Origin: Saccoglossus kowalevskii | Lineage: Eukaryota > Hemichordata > Enteropneusta > Harrimaniidae | Assembly: GCF_000003605.2 (NCBI RefSeq) | Contig: NW_003135839.1 | Span: 68,538 to 94,729 of the forward strand | Direction of reading: 5' to 3' | DNA length: 26,192 nucleotides | In this document: piece after piece, positions 10,141-18,454 of the stretch | How the letters are laid out: every line of letters begins with the position of its first letter | Position numbering within the stretch: position 1 is the stretch's first letter | Notes under the pieces: generated by a model | The model's input: the letters and a program-made list of their open reading frames with translations, nothing else | Told to the model about the DNA's origin: nothing | Databases searched by the model: none | Translations under genes and position numbers: made by a program

Positions 10141-12960
10141 GCTTACATGTAGACTTATTTGCGTCTTGGTTGTTCCCTGCCGAGGGTCGTGTGTTACCGT
10201 GATTTGATGACATTGGCTGTGTCAGTACTGACAAATTTCCACGACGTATATGTTTCCGCAGTAAGAACAAATGTGTGTTTGTTCCAATCTATATAACATT
10301 CACAATCGTGTTGTCATTGACTTGAATACGAATGAAGTTAGTGGAAAACCGTTCAAATGCGTATTTAACTAAAAACGACGACGATTTGTGTTCAATGCGT
10401 CAGACACGTCTGAGTTTGTTGGCATGCATTGCGAGCTGCTTTTCATACAATGATCTAATCGAATAAAGTCGTTAAAGAAACAACAGTCATGAACGGTTCT
10501 TTCACACGGAAGAAAAAACATAACGAACAGAGAAAAGCTATCATACAATAAAACATTATAATTCACACAACATGGCAGTAAAATACATTTGTGTGTTTTA
10601 TAGATGCATCATGTATTATTGTTCAAATAATAATACCACTAATATTAATAACGGATAAACAATGACTGAAGTGCTCGAACCGATCAACTTTCTATTTTGC
10701 ATGTAGCATGTACGCTCAAAGTTTATTGTGAAAAAAAGTGTTTGATCAGTCACGTGGTTTTGCGAGCATCTTTGGTTTTTGACAAAAAATACCACAACTG
10801 TGGGTATTTGTCTCTCATGAGTGTTTTAACCAATCAAACTGTACAATAGATAACTTAATCCCTAGGCTACGAGTCAGCCCACTGCCCGAGGTCTTCAACT
10901 CATTTTGTATGTGACGGGGAAAGTACGTATATTTATTTTTGCCTCTTCGCTCTTGCTTCTCCTCTCGCTCTCTCTACTTCGCTCTCACGCTACTATCACA
11001 TTGGCCTTAATGTTATTACTGTATTATATAATTGTCACAGCTTAGGGTACTACGGTACTCTCGCACGAGGTACTGAGATAGAATTCTGAAAACGTAATAA
11101 CCTAATTCGCAATGCCTTACATTAAATAATATTTTCAAGTGAATTTAACGTTGTACTGTATAAACATGCTTCCTTATATATTTTCAGAAACCAGAATTTA
11201 CCCGTCGTGTATTTCGAGCTCAAAATTGTGTATGCAAATTCTGGGCCTGAATTATACGCTATGCAGCGAAGAACGTGAACGGAATTATCTCGCACAATTT
11301 ACATAATTCGTAATATATTTCTAGGTTCCAGTGTTCTATTCAGGCGATTTTACCCTCTGCCCAATCTCTATAAACATTGCTTACAGCTTTACCACCTCGA
11401 TCTCTATAGACATTCAAGCCAGTTTCAGAGATCGTACTTCAGTCTAACAGAAGACTTGATTCAGGCTAACCACGTTTAATAATCCATAAAGCGATTTGTA
11501 TATCTCTATCTTGGAGATGAGATGCATTTGTAACATGCATAATTTAAATGATCGTGTAGGTGCAAGAGAGTTGGTATTTGATGTGTTGTAAATTAGCAAT
11601 GACTGTTAATTTATTTTTTATGACGTAAGTTTTATTTTTCAAATGACTCTCAGTGGCCTCGCTGATAAACAAGTCACATTACGTGGGAACAGCATTATTT
11701 GACAACGATGGTAACTGTTCGCTCATGTTTACTTTTTTTGTAATTTTCATGGCGCACTGAAATGTCCGCTCGAAAAGTTTGTTTTGATCTTTGATTCTGA
11801 AAAAGGATCATATCATTATTTATGCTAGAGGGAAATGTATTTCGGTATAGGTAAACTACTGATTTTTCTTGACAAGAACTTGGAAATACAATAACATTTA
11901 TAGAAGACAAAATGCGTCATTTAATTGTCCATAATAATTGATTGAATTCATATTATATATTTAAATATGTAACGATGTCAGTCATTTTTATTTTAAATGA
12001 GGTAGTCAGGGAATGATCTGTACACAAGTCTGTAAGTATGGTAAATTCAAAATCCATGAAAGAATATCAAGTTTGATGTCATATTTCAACGCTTATAGCA
12101 AAGAATTTATTATTTACGTTGACCATGGAGAATATTCGATATGCCAACTATTGCGTAAATGTTTTATTATAGTCTAACACACATTTCTGTTATGGCAGTT
12201 ACCCTGGGGTCAAGCCTCACGTCGTGGATGTATACTCATAGTTAAAGTTGACCGTGATCGTGAATTGTCATAACTTTTTAATTGCCAGATACATGCTGAT
12301 TTGCTAAATAGAACGTATTATCTCGATCTGGCTTGATAACTGAATTGTTGCTTAATGACGATGTATATGCATCTCTGTTGTGTTTTGTTTTGTGTGCAAT
12401 TATTGTATTTCCTACACACTAGTATTTAAGGAGCTGTGCGATTATTGGCTGATTTAATGTTTTACTCGCAGACTGAATAAATAACAATTATTTACTTTCG
12501 CAAATTGGGCCTGCACATGTTTGACGATGCCGACAATGTGGATAGGTGCTTAGAAACGTTCATTGTGCTATAATACAATTGAACAAATACTCTGTCGAAC
12601 AGATGGAGTAATTATGTTTGATGATATTATTCGGGTTAATTGATCGGAACTCTTGTGGTGTATTTGCAGTATACTATCAATTCTAATCGACGTACTTCAG
12701 TTAATCTGTAATCATGAACAGTAATCACTCAGCGGCCGCGGATTATCACAATTCAACATCTTTAATCTCCGATGTCATTGGTTTTCATATTACTCTTGTC
12801 ACGAATCTAATGCAAGCAACAGTTATTTTAATTTGTTAAATGGCTAATTACATGCAAAGAGCAAACCACTTGATTTTTGGTTGAATTGATCAATTTAAAT
12901 TCCAGGGGAATTTAAAATCTGTTTATTACCCGCGTCAAATCGAGTACGCTCTCTCCTTAA
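10141..12960. other. Long gene-poor stretch with one pyrimidine-rich tract
   Basis: No exon or RNA gene recognised. A pyrimidine tract rich in CTCTCGCTCT units lies at about 10941-10990; on the minus strand this is GAGA-like. Minus ORFs at 10079-10270, 10369-10566 and 11695-11910 show no domain or periodicity that would argue for coding. Confidence 0.4.
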
Positions 12961-12991
12961 ACTGCAAATGCTTAAATGTGTCATCCGCCAA

Positions 12992-13227
12992 CTATATTGT
13001 GAAATTTACTATTTCTTCAATCTTGTTGTATTCGACTCTTCTGGATTAGACTTATATAAATCTGCTCTCTATAAGTATCCCGGAAAATTTCTTTTTTTTA
13101 ATGCAAAATATAGCCTATCCGAACTAGATTATAAAACACGTACTAAAGTTACAGAAATGATCCGACCCCATGAAGCGCACCGCGCTATATTGTGAAATTT
13201 ACTATTTCTTCAACCTTGTTGTTCGAT
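12992..13227 (+). repeat. Spaced direct repeat, about 38 nt
   Basis: A 29-nt identical block starting CTATATTGTGAAATTTACTA occurs at 12992-13020 and again at 13185-13213. In both copies one variable base and CTTGTTGT follow. The copies are 193 bp apart. An ORF (12968-13195) spans most of the interval and encodes an unrecognised 75-residue peptide. This could be a local tandem duplication whose unit has diverged elsewhere, or the trace of an insertion. Confidence 0.65.
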
Positions 13228-13295
13228 ACGAGGTCAATAGCAACGCAACGCGTGCCATGTGACGACTGTATTGCTGTAACATTGTAAAATATCCC

Positions 13296-13640
13296 TTAGG
13301 CCAGACTTTTTTATTCCTTGTTTCTCGAGTTTTTATAAGGCAATTTTTTTGAGGAGGGCGGAAAAAAATAACCTTATTCTAACCTTGTTTCTCATCTGCG
13401 CGAGACTTCGGTACTTTGATCATGATACTCCCACGAAAAAGCAACTTGGATTTGTTATGCGGTGGGCGGTAACAAAATGAAGATACAAATAATATTTTGT
13501 TAGCATTTTTTTTTTTGCGCTTACTACAAGTCGACAGGCGCGAGAAATTACGCTGAAATAAAATTTTATTTTTATTTTATTTTCGTCTCCTGTTCATTCA
13601 GTGGGTTCGCGAAACAACGAATAATGAAAGTCTGGCCTTA
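13296..13640. mobile_element. PIF/Harbinger-like MITE with TTA target duplications
   Basis: The element runs 13299-13637 (339 bp) and is flanked by TTA on both sides (13296-13298 and 13638-13640). Its ends are imperfect terminal inverted repeats of about 30 bp. Both begin GGCCAGACTTT and continue with a TATTC-x-TTGTTTC block (13299-13327 against the complement of 13608-13637). Short terminal repeats with a 3-bp TTA (TWA) duplication are the signature of PIF/Harbinger elements. There is no transposase ORF, so the copy is non-autonomous. The subterminal motif ACCTTGTTTCTC (near 13382-13394) echoes the terminus. Other superfamilies with 3-bp duplications are not excluded. Confidence 0.75.
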
Positions 13641-14183
13641 CCAACATATATTCTCGGAGCGGAACGTTCTATGTTGCTTGAACGGCGCACACTTCTTGAA
13701 CTTCTGCCATTTGAAACAACATTAATTACCAAACGCAAGATCACTTTTTCACAATATTTTCTTAATTTGTCACAGCATTAGTTTACTGAACACACAACTG
13801 CATGTTTTTCAAAACACAACTATATATTTCTACAACATAAATTTTATTTCTCAAAATTCAAACTTAAATTTCAAAAACCTTGTTATTATAAACAACGGAA
13901 GCTGGCTATGTATCCCACAAGTCATTGCGCTGGCAGCCATGTTTGTAAAGTTCTGGGACTGTATACTCATCACATAGATAAATCGTACGTGCACTTTTTA
14001 CGGTAGCAGCACATGAAGGTAATGATTACGATACAAATAATATTTGTAATGAATTGACGATGAGCATTTAATAAAGTATTTTTTCTTCAGTGGGTACTAA
14101 TATGACGAAATCCTTAATTTCCTTTCAAAGTATTATGATATGAATATGAGCAAGAAATATGCAATATGGATTGAGAAAATGAT
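13641..14183. other. Non-coding stretch with a YY1-like ATG site on minus
   Basis: On the minus strand ACAAACATGGCTGCC (about 13936-13950) is a YY1-like site and a good start context, but it opens only 29 codons of unrecognised peptide. The same core occurs in foldback repeat copy 1. GATACAAATAATATTT is shared between 14026 and the MITE (13485), which may mean a further MITE fragment, but the match is AT-rich and short. Confidence 0.3.
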
Positions 14184-14830
14184 CCCCCCGACTACGATAT
14201 AAATTTATAAAGAAGAACAATTGCACAAATCTTAGACGGCCCTGATTGTATTGGCGTATATAGTACAGTGTGGCATACATTCCAGCTGCAAGGTATCAGT
14301 TCAAGAATTGTAGTGCAGGAGCTCCTGCGTGGGCTGGACCCCGAAGGAACCGAGCTGCGAAAAGCACACCGACTTAAAAGTGCCGGAGTGTACCTCTCTC
14401 CTAATCACGGTTGGATGGATGCTTACAATAGAAAAATACTATGGCTATTTGTAACACGTTGCAATAATTCACCAGACAATGTAGCCAGGTATTATGTGTA
14501 TGCAGTTAGGGAGTTCGATGGATTTCGAATACAACTTAGAGACCGACCGACAATGGCTGCCGTTCATTGTTTCTTCAGAGATGATGCCGATTCTCATAGA
14601 TACGGTAAACTCAAGCGTAATCAAAGAATTGAAGGATGGAGGTCATTCTTAAGAGGAAATCGCTCTACATATTGGTTTAAATTGTTCAATGACTTGGAGG
14701 CTCAACGAATGTTGGATACCAGCAGGAAATTACAAAAAAAAAGAGTGTTTGTAGTTTTGCTTCGTTGGTTTGCGTAAAGCAGATTTAGTTTATGTAGTAA
14801 ATACATGTAATTTGGCAAAACCAAATGACT
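14184..14830 (+). pseudogene. rve-like integrase (DDE-type) remnant from a eukaryotic mobile-element family
   Basis: Translation shows landmarks of the animal integrase core family that is scattered through invertebrate and fish genomes: DGPDCIGVYSTVWHTFQL, LLRGLDPEGTELRKAHRL, RKILWLFVTRCNNSP, DNVARYYVYAVREFDG, TMAAVHCFFRDDADSHRYG, RNQRIEGWRSFLRGNRSTYW. The stretch expected between PN and HG, which carries the first catalytic Asp (WHxDGYDKLKP-type), is missing in frame. The RTDCGTENG-type second motif is reduced to LRDRP. Only the third acidic residue (RIEGW) remains. Homology starts about 28 codons before the ATG at 14268, across a stop near 14208. It also continues past the 169-codon ORF in another frame (ECL-stop-FCFVGLRKADL) after an A9 run at 14734-14742. 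The protein cannot be a working integrase as read. Confidence 0.75.
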
Positions 14831-15284
14831 GTAAGGAAGCACTAGACTAGTATGACAAATTAGTTTATTGTACAAATAATGGAATATGTGGTATAAGATT
14901 CGTAGTTTAATCAGAAAATATTTGTTTTGTGTTATACATGTATAGTTTCATATGAGTTGGGAGGGAGAATTCAAGCTCCTCAATCGTTACTAACACGTTT
15001 TATGTAATAACATTGAGTTTTAGCATGAGTCATGAATTCATTGTGTACGAGGAATATGTATCCACGGAATTCTCAAATGTCAGTTGATGAGGTCTTAAAA
15101 CCATTAGTGTATACAATATCTACTACATGCAAAGCTGATTATATGGTTATATGCTGCGAATGTAGTCATTGTCATCACGGAAGGTGAAACATAGTTCAGA
15201 AAACACATAATTTGTTTATATTGCGTCATTCCACTCTTTCTACTGATATGTGTAAAATATTAATTTACTAAAGGAAAATAACAA
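14831..15284. other. Non-coding stretch, nothing recognised
   Basis: AT-rich gap between the integrase remnant and the HECT remnant, which are on opposite strands. Target-site duplications or terminal repeats for the integrase element were not found. Confidence 0.35.
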
Positions 15285-15606
15285 AAAGTTGTTTATGCAA
15301 CCAAAACCGTTTGCGTTTGCAATACCAAATTCCATAGCATTCTTGAATTAATCGTATGCATTGTGAACAACTGGTAAGTACGAATACCTGCACAAGTATT
15401 GGCCATTGGTAAATGTGAATGTTGTTCATCTGCTTCTTTCTCACAAATTGTACATCCAGTCGCAAACTAAAATCAAACTCACAACAGCATGTGCTGAACA
15501 TAAGAACGTGTTAGCTGAGATTTACTTTCTTCCACATCTTGTAGGAAATCTGCCCAGTGGGCAAGTACTTTGCTCTCTACATTGTATGCACTTGATCCAT
15601 TTCCAC
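15285..15606 (-). pseudogene. HECT-type E3 ubiquitin ligase C-lobe fragment, frameshifted
   Basis: On the minus strand KVLAHWADFLQDVEES is followed in shifting frames by FATGCTICEKEADEQ, then HLPMANTCA, then YLPVVHNAYD and KNAMEFGIANANGFG. This order (F.TGC, LPxANTC, LPxx..YxxF, AIxNxxGFG) is the C-lobe of HECT domains of the type seen in many invertebrate HECT proteins. TC carries the cysteine that forms the ubiquitin thioester. Between the first two blocks are stops TGA, TGA and TAG in frame. Another frame (VVSLILV) fits the missing strand there, so at least three indels are needed. A stop also sits within YD-stop-FKNAM. The 5' part runs into the assembly gap; the ORF beyond the gap (to 15760) is not recognised. 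Probably a pseudogene, or poorly assembled sequence. Confidence 0.65.
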
Positions 15607-15656
15607 NNNNNNNNNNNNNNNNNNNNNNNNNNNNNNNNNNNNNNNNNNNNNNNNNN
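15607..15656. other. Assembly gap (50 N)
   Basis: Exactly 50 N. The round number suggests a placeholder of unknown true length. It interrupts the minus-strand frame entering the HECT fragment. Confidence 0.99.
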
Positions 15657-15947
15657 TTTCGCACGTTCTGTGTCATTATGTATTGCTCATAGTTATGGTC
15701 AACATACCATTGTAAGTCTGTGGATACACTGTGGGTGGCATATAATGGCTTACTTGTCAACTCAATGTAGATTACAATTTTGTAATTTCATCTTATTTTT
15801 GTAAGCAATGGCAATGCTAATATCACAAAATATAATTATTTGTTTATGTTTATATAATTATTATATATTTTGTTATATTAATTAATTCCTTAATATACAA
15901 TATCCTATCATATAACTATGATGTATATCATTCACAGTAGTGATGTC
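15657..15947. other. Unrecognised sequence between gap and hairpin
   Basis: The minus ORF near the gap (about 15660-15760) could continue the HECT gene but matches no motif known to me. From 15830 to 15900 the sequence is almost pure A/T with short inverted repeats. Confidence 0.35.
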
Positions 15948-15982
15948 TAGTGTGAAATATCACTAACTGATATTTCACACTA
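15948..15982. repeat. Perfect 15-bp inverted repeat (hairpin)
   Basis: TAGTGTGAAATATCA (15948-15962) and its exact complement TGATATTTCACACTA (15968-15982) are separated by CTAAC. A 15/15 match with a 5-nt loop is far beyond chance for this window and shows little decay, so it is young or maintained. GTTGTGCACGAC, a near palindrome, follows at about 15991-16002. Confidence 0.9.
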
Positions 15983-16547
15983 AACGTGGTGTTGTGCACG
16001 ACGAACATAATTAGTCTAAGTTTGCTCGAACTGTACCTAACCAAGATGTGAGATATGGGCATTTCAGATTACTCGATGAAGTAATGACAGCAACTCAAAA
16101 TAATGAAGGTTAGGTTCGTGAATAATGCTAGCCGATCAACCAGCTCTATATTAACAAGTTATATCTGGTATAATCTCATAATATATATTTGGTTATAGTA
16201 AATATGTGGTTCTACCCGCTCCATTTCAGTCCAATGTAGTGATTTAGGTTTGGGCGTTATAACATATAGATCTTTGTCAAAATATACATCATGATACTAC
16301 CGACCCCTCGCAGCTATACCCTTTTAGCCTGGTGACCATCACAATATTAACATTTTGACGCTACGTTATTAAGTACAGGTGTTCGGTATCGCTGTAGTCG
16401 TATGAGCGATAAAACGCCCATATCCATGAACGTAGCGTACATGAGGTTATCATCTCCTATTGGACGGGCTACAAATAACTGAAAGCGTGCATATGTAAAC
16501 CCTATAAATTTAAATTCAGCATTCATTTAGGAACATTGTGTACTTAC
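15983..16547 (-). other. Putative intron 1 of the TDP-43-like gene
   Basis: On the minus strand this follows the donor at 16541-16547. No second exon (for example an RRM with RNP1/RNP2 motifs) is recognisable down to the gap. Nothing else is seen apart from the flank of the hairpin. Confidence 0.3.
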
Positions 16548-16802
16548 CGGAATGTTTATTTTCAGCATACACTACAAATAGTGGGCACGTTTCATTCCAT
16601 CCATTTCTTGGAGGACACGGAACTCCAGTTTGATGCCACAGAAACATCCGCGGTCGTCACTTGTAGCTGATCTTGGCCTGTACCGTAAACCAGATGCCCC
16701 GGGAAATTTTACCTGCAAAGTGCTTATAGGCGGAGTTCTATTGTGCTCTAGATGCAATTCAATCGGTTCGCTGTTTTCTTTATCAGCAACTTTCACAGAC
16801 AT
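16548..16802 (-). CDS. Exon encoding a TDP-43-type N-terminal domain (partial, one frameshift)
   Basis: The peptide starting at the ATG at 16800-16802 reads MSVKVADKENSEPIEL, then ISTLQVKFPGASGLRYR and CGIKL. In a second frame it continues as GVPCPPRNGWNE and CPLFVVYAENKHS. The order EPIE, STxxxxFPGAxGLRYR, RGxxL, GW, VxVV, NK is that of the N-terminal ubiquitin-like oligomerisation domain of TDP-43 (TARDBP) proteins, nuclear RNA-binding splicing regulators. The frame changes by indel just after CGIKL. The loop between LRYR and GIKL is a few residues longer than usual. The exon ends ATTCCG|GTAAGTAC, a near-ideal donor, so it is not a processed pseudogene. A YY1-like site lies about 40 bp upstream. 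The start is chosen because family members begin MS just before the acidic strand. It may be a divergent paralogue, a sequencing-damaged gene or a duplicated pseudogene. Confidence 0.65.
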
Positions 16803-16836
16803 TTCGGTCCCGTATATACAATACTGGTAGTCGGTA

Positions 16837-16850
16837 CAAAAATGGCGGTC
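16837..16850 (-). promoter_or_regulatory. YY1-like site in the leader of the TDP-43-like gene
   Basis: On the minus strand ACCGCCATTTTTG matches the reverse YY1 core (GCCATnTTG type). It lies about 35-50 bp upstream of the proposed ATG, a position typical of YY1 sites near animal transcription starts. Confidence 0.4.
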
Positions 16851-16910
16851 AATTTTCCCAGGGAACTCTGGGATGTATTGCCAACTTCCGTTTTTATACA
16901 CAAAGTTTTG

Positions 16911-16994
16911 TTATGGGAAATTAATGTTTTGTTTCGTGAAATGGAAGTTGTGTTTAGAAAATTGAAGTTGTACTTTGAGAAATTAAGTTTCTGT
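16911..16994. repeat. 21-bp degenerate tandem repeat, four units
   Basis: Units at 16911-16931, 16932-16952, 16953-16973 and 16974-16994 share a TTT-x(4-6)-GAAAT(T)-x-AAG(T)TT(G) pattern. The 21-bp period preserves frame, so plus and minus ORFs both read as seven-residue repeats (plus: LFREMEV, VFRKLKL, YFEKLSF). It lies in the 5' flank of the TDP-43-like exon. No protein is claimed. Confidence 0.65.
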
Positions 16995-17015
16995 TGCGAG
17001 TATTCAAAGTACTGA

Positions 17016-17889
17016 TTAGTAAATGATCGCGTAGGCAGGCCGGTGACACCAGTTCGCATTTAAGGGGGTACCAAATCCCTTGCCACATTCCAAGTAAAAA
17101 TTAAAACACAGAACATAAAGCAAAAACTCGCGTATGTCTGCAGAAGTCCACCAAGAAGACGAAACTATTGACTTCGGCGCTTGCTATAAACTTGATTGTG
17201 TGGAAAAAACAAATAATTCTTCAAGTTTGTGTTTATCGTAAACGATTCCGTGCCAGAGACGTGAAACTTCCGGCACTTGACATAGTTATAGAAGAAAGCA
17301 GAGCACATTATTCTGAATATGACACAGCGTCAGTCCACATATTGTAAAACTCGTGAATATCCGTAATCCGTTTTAAACCTTGATTTAATACTTCGATTGA
17401 AAATTTCCAGAGAATCACTAGAACCTTTGAACTGTTTCAAGCGATAGGGTGGTAAGATTATGAACAACCAGCCAGGAATACGAAAGTCGAGATGTGATGT
17501 TCGTTAAAAGGTAAAACAGGTTGTTTATTTGACAAGTAATCAAAAAAGATATGTTGAAGTGTGTATCGACCTCATGACACTTATCAAAACTTTTCAGACG
17601 GGCTTTGAAATTACCCAGTTGGAAAGGCACAATGAGCAATACGCCACTGCAAATCCCCATCTTTTTCAGTAACTAGTACTTTATAACAATGATGGAAATT
17701 TGACTTGGCATTTTCAGGCAAACTTAGCCATGCAAAATAGTGTCTAAATTTTGTGGATGGTGACAGATGCTGTGACCCCTAATCATATATGTATAAATTT
17801 TTTTAAATTTATAAATTAGTAAGTTCAATTCATCAAAAAAGTAGATTTATGGTGTGAAAGAAGTTGGCCACCTTCTCTTTGAAATTGGT
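17016..17889. other. Non-coding stretch, nothing recognised
   Basis: No domain in the minus ORF at 17418-17660. An AT-only hairpin TATAAATTT/AAATTTATA (17792-17800, 17805-17813) is present, but is easily explained by composition. Confidence 0.35.
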
Positions 17890-18317
17890 GTTGATTGTGT
17901 CGTCACATACTTTGGTTACCTCTGCATCACAAAGTGTCTGAGTTCATAGAAGTCCTTTCTTATGTGGTGTCGAATTGTGAAACAGTGGTGTCGCATACGA
18001 CTTGCTTACCACTTCCGTGTCACTGAGAAGGTTCTAGAACCGTACTGTGTCCGGGTGGAATATTCTAGATTTTCTTTAGAAACTGGTTGAATAGGTAATA
18101 GAAGACAATAGAAGGTAATGGAACATTGTAGAAATTTGTAGTAAGTTCCATTATGTATGCTGATGTAATGGTCTATTTATAGACAGTGGGGGTATATATA
18201 GGGGAGTTGTTCAGCACTGAGTTCAGATCGGAGATCTCGTTGAATTGTATTGGAGTTTAAGTATCTAGTTATTGGAGTAGTGGAGTTTTACCGCGTTATT
18301 GTACTTGATGTTTGCAG
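17890..18317 (+). promoter_or_regulatory. Heat-shock-type promoter or LTR (two HSEs plus TATA box)
   Basis: Three contiguous perfect heat-shock pentamers AGAAG-GTTCT-AGAAC lie at 18026-18040. A second element GGAAT-ATTCT-AGATT lies at 18057-18071, with two good units and one partial. A TATA box TATATATA at 18193-18200, followed by GGGGAG, would place a start near 18215-18230 (TTCAG). Upstream, GTGTCG recurs around 17897, 17967 and 17988 in partly similar contexts, suggesting internal duplication. No heat-shock protein follows. Instead the tail of the antisense LINE begins within about 140-200 bp. The segment may be the promoter of a lost gene, or the U3-R-U5 of a solo LTR (a possible ...TTTGCA end at 18317). 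A partner LTR and primer-binding site were not found. Confidence 0.55.
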
Positions 18318-18454
18318 AGTATAATAATACCAGTACCAATTGAAACCTCATCTGTTGGCTCCGTGTTCGTATGTTATCTTCGCCGCCAGGAAAGTCTTTC
18401 TGTTAATGTTGCCATTTTGGTATTTGAACCGTCACACATGTACTATACCAATTA

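Noticed and set aside
9186-14063. ATGAATTGACGATGA shared between 9186 and 14049
   Set aside because: One AT-rich 15-mer; neighbouring sequence differs, consistent with chance.
15462-15477. 16-nt GTGAGT...TTTTAG segment on minus, looking like a micro-intron
   Set aside because: Far below the minimum animal intron length, and removing it does not restore the HECT frame.
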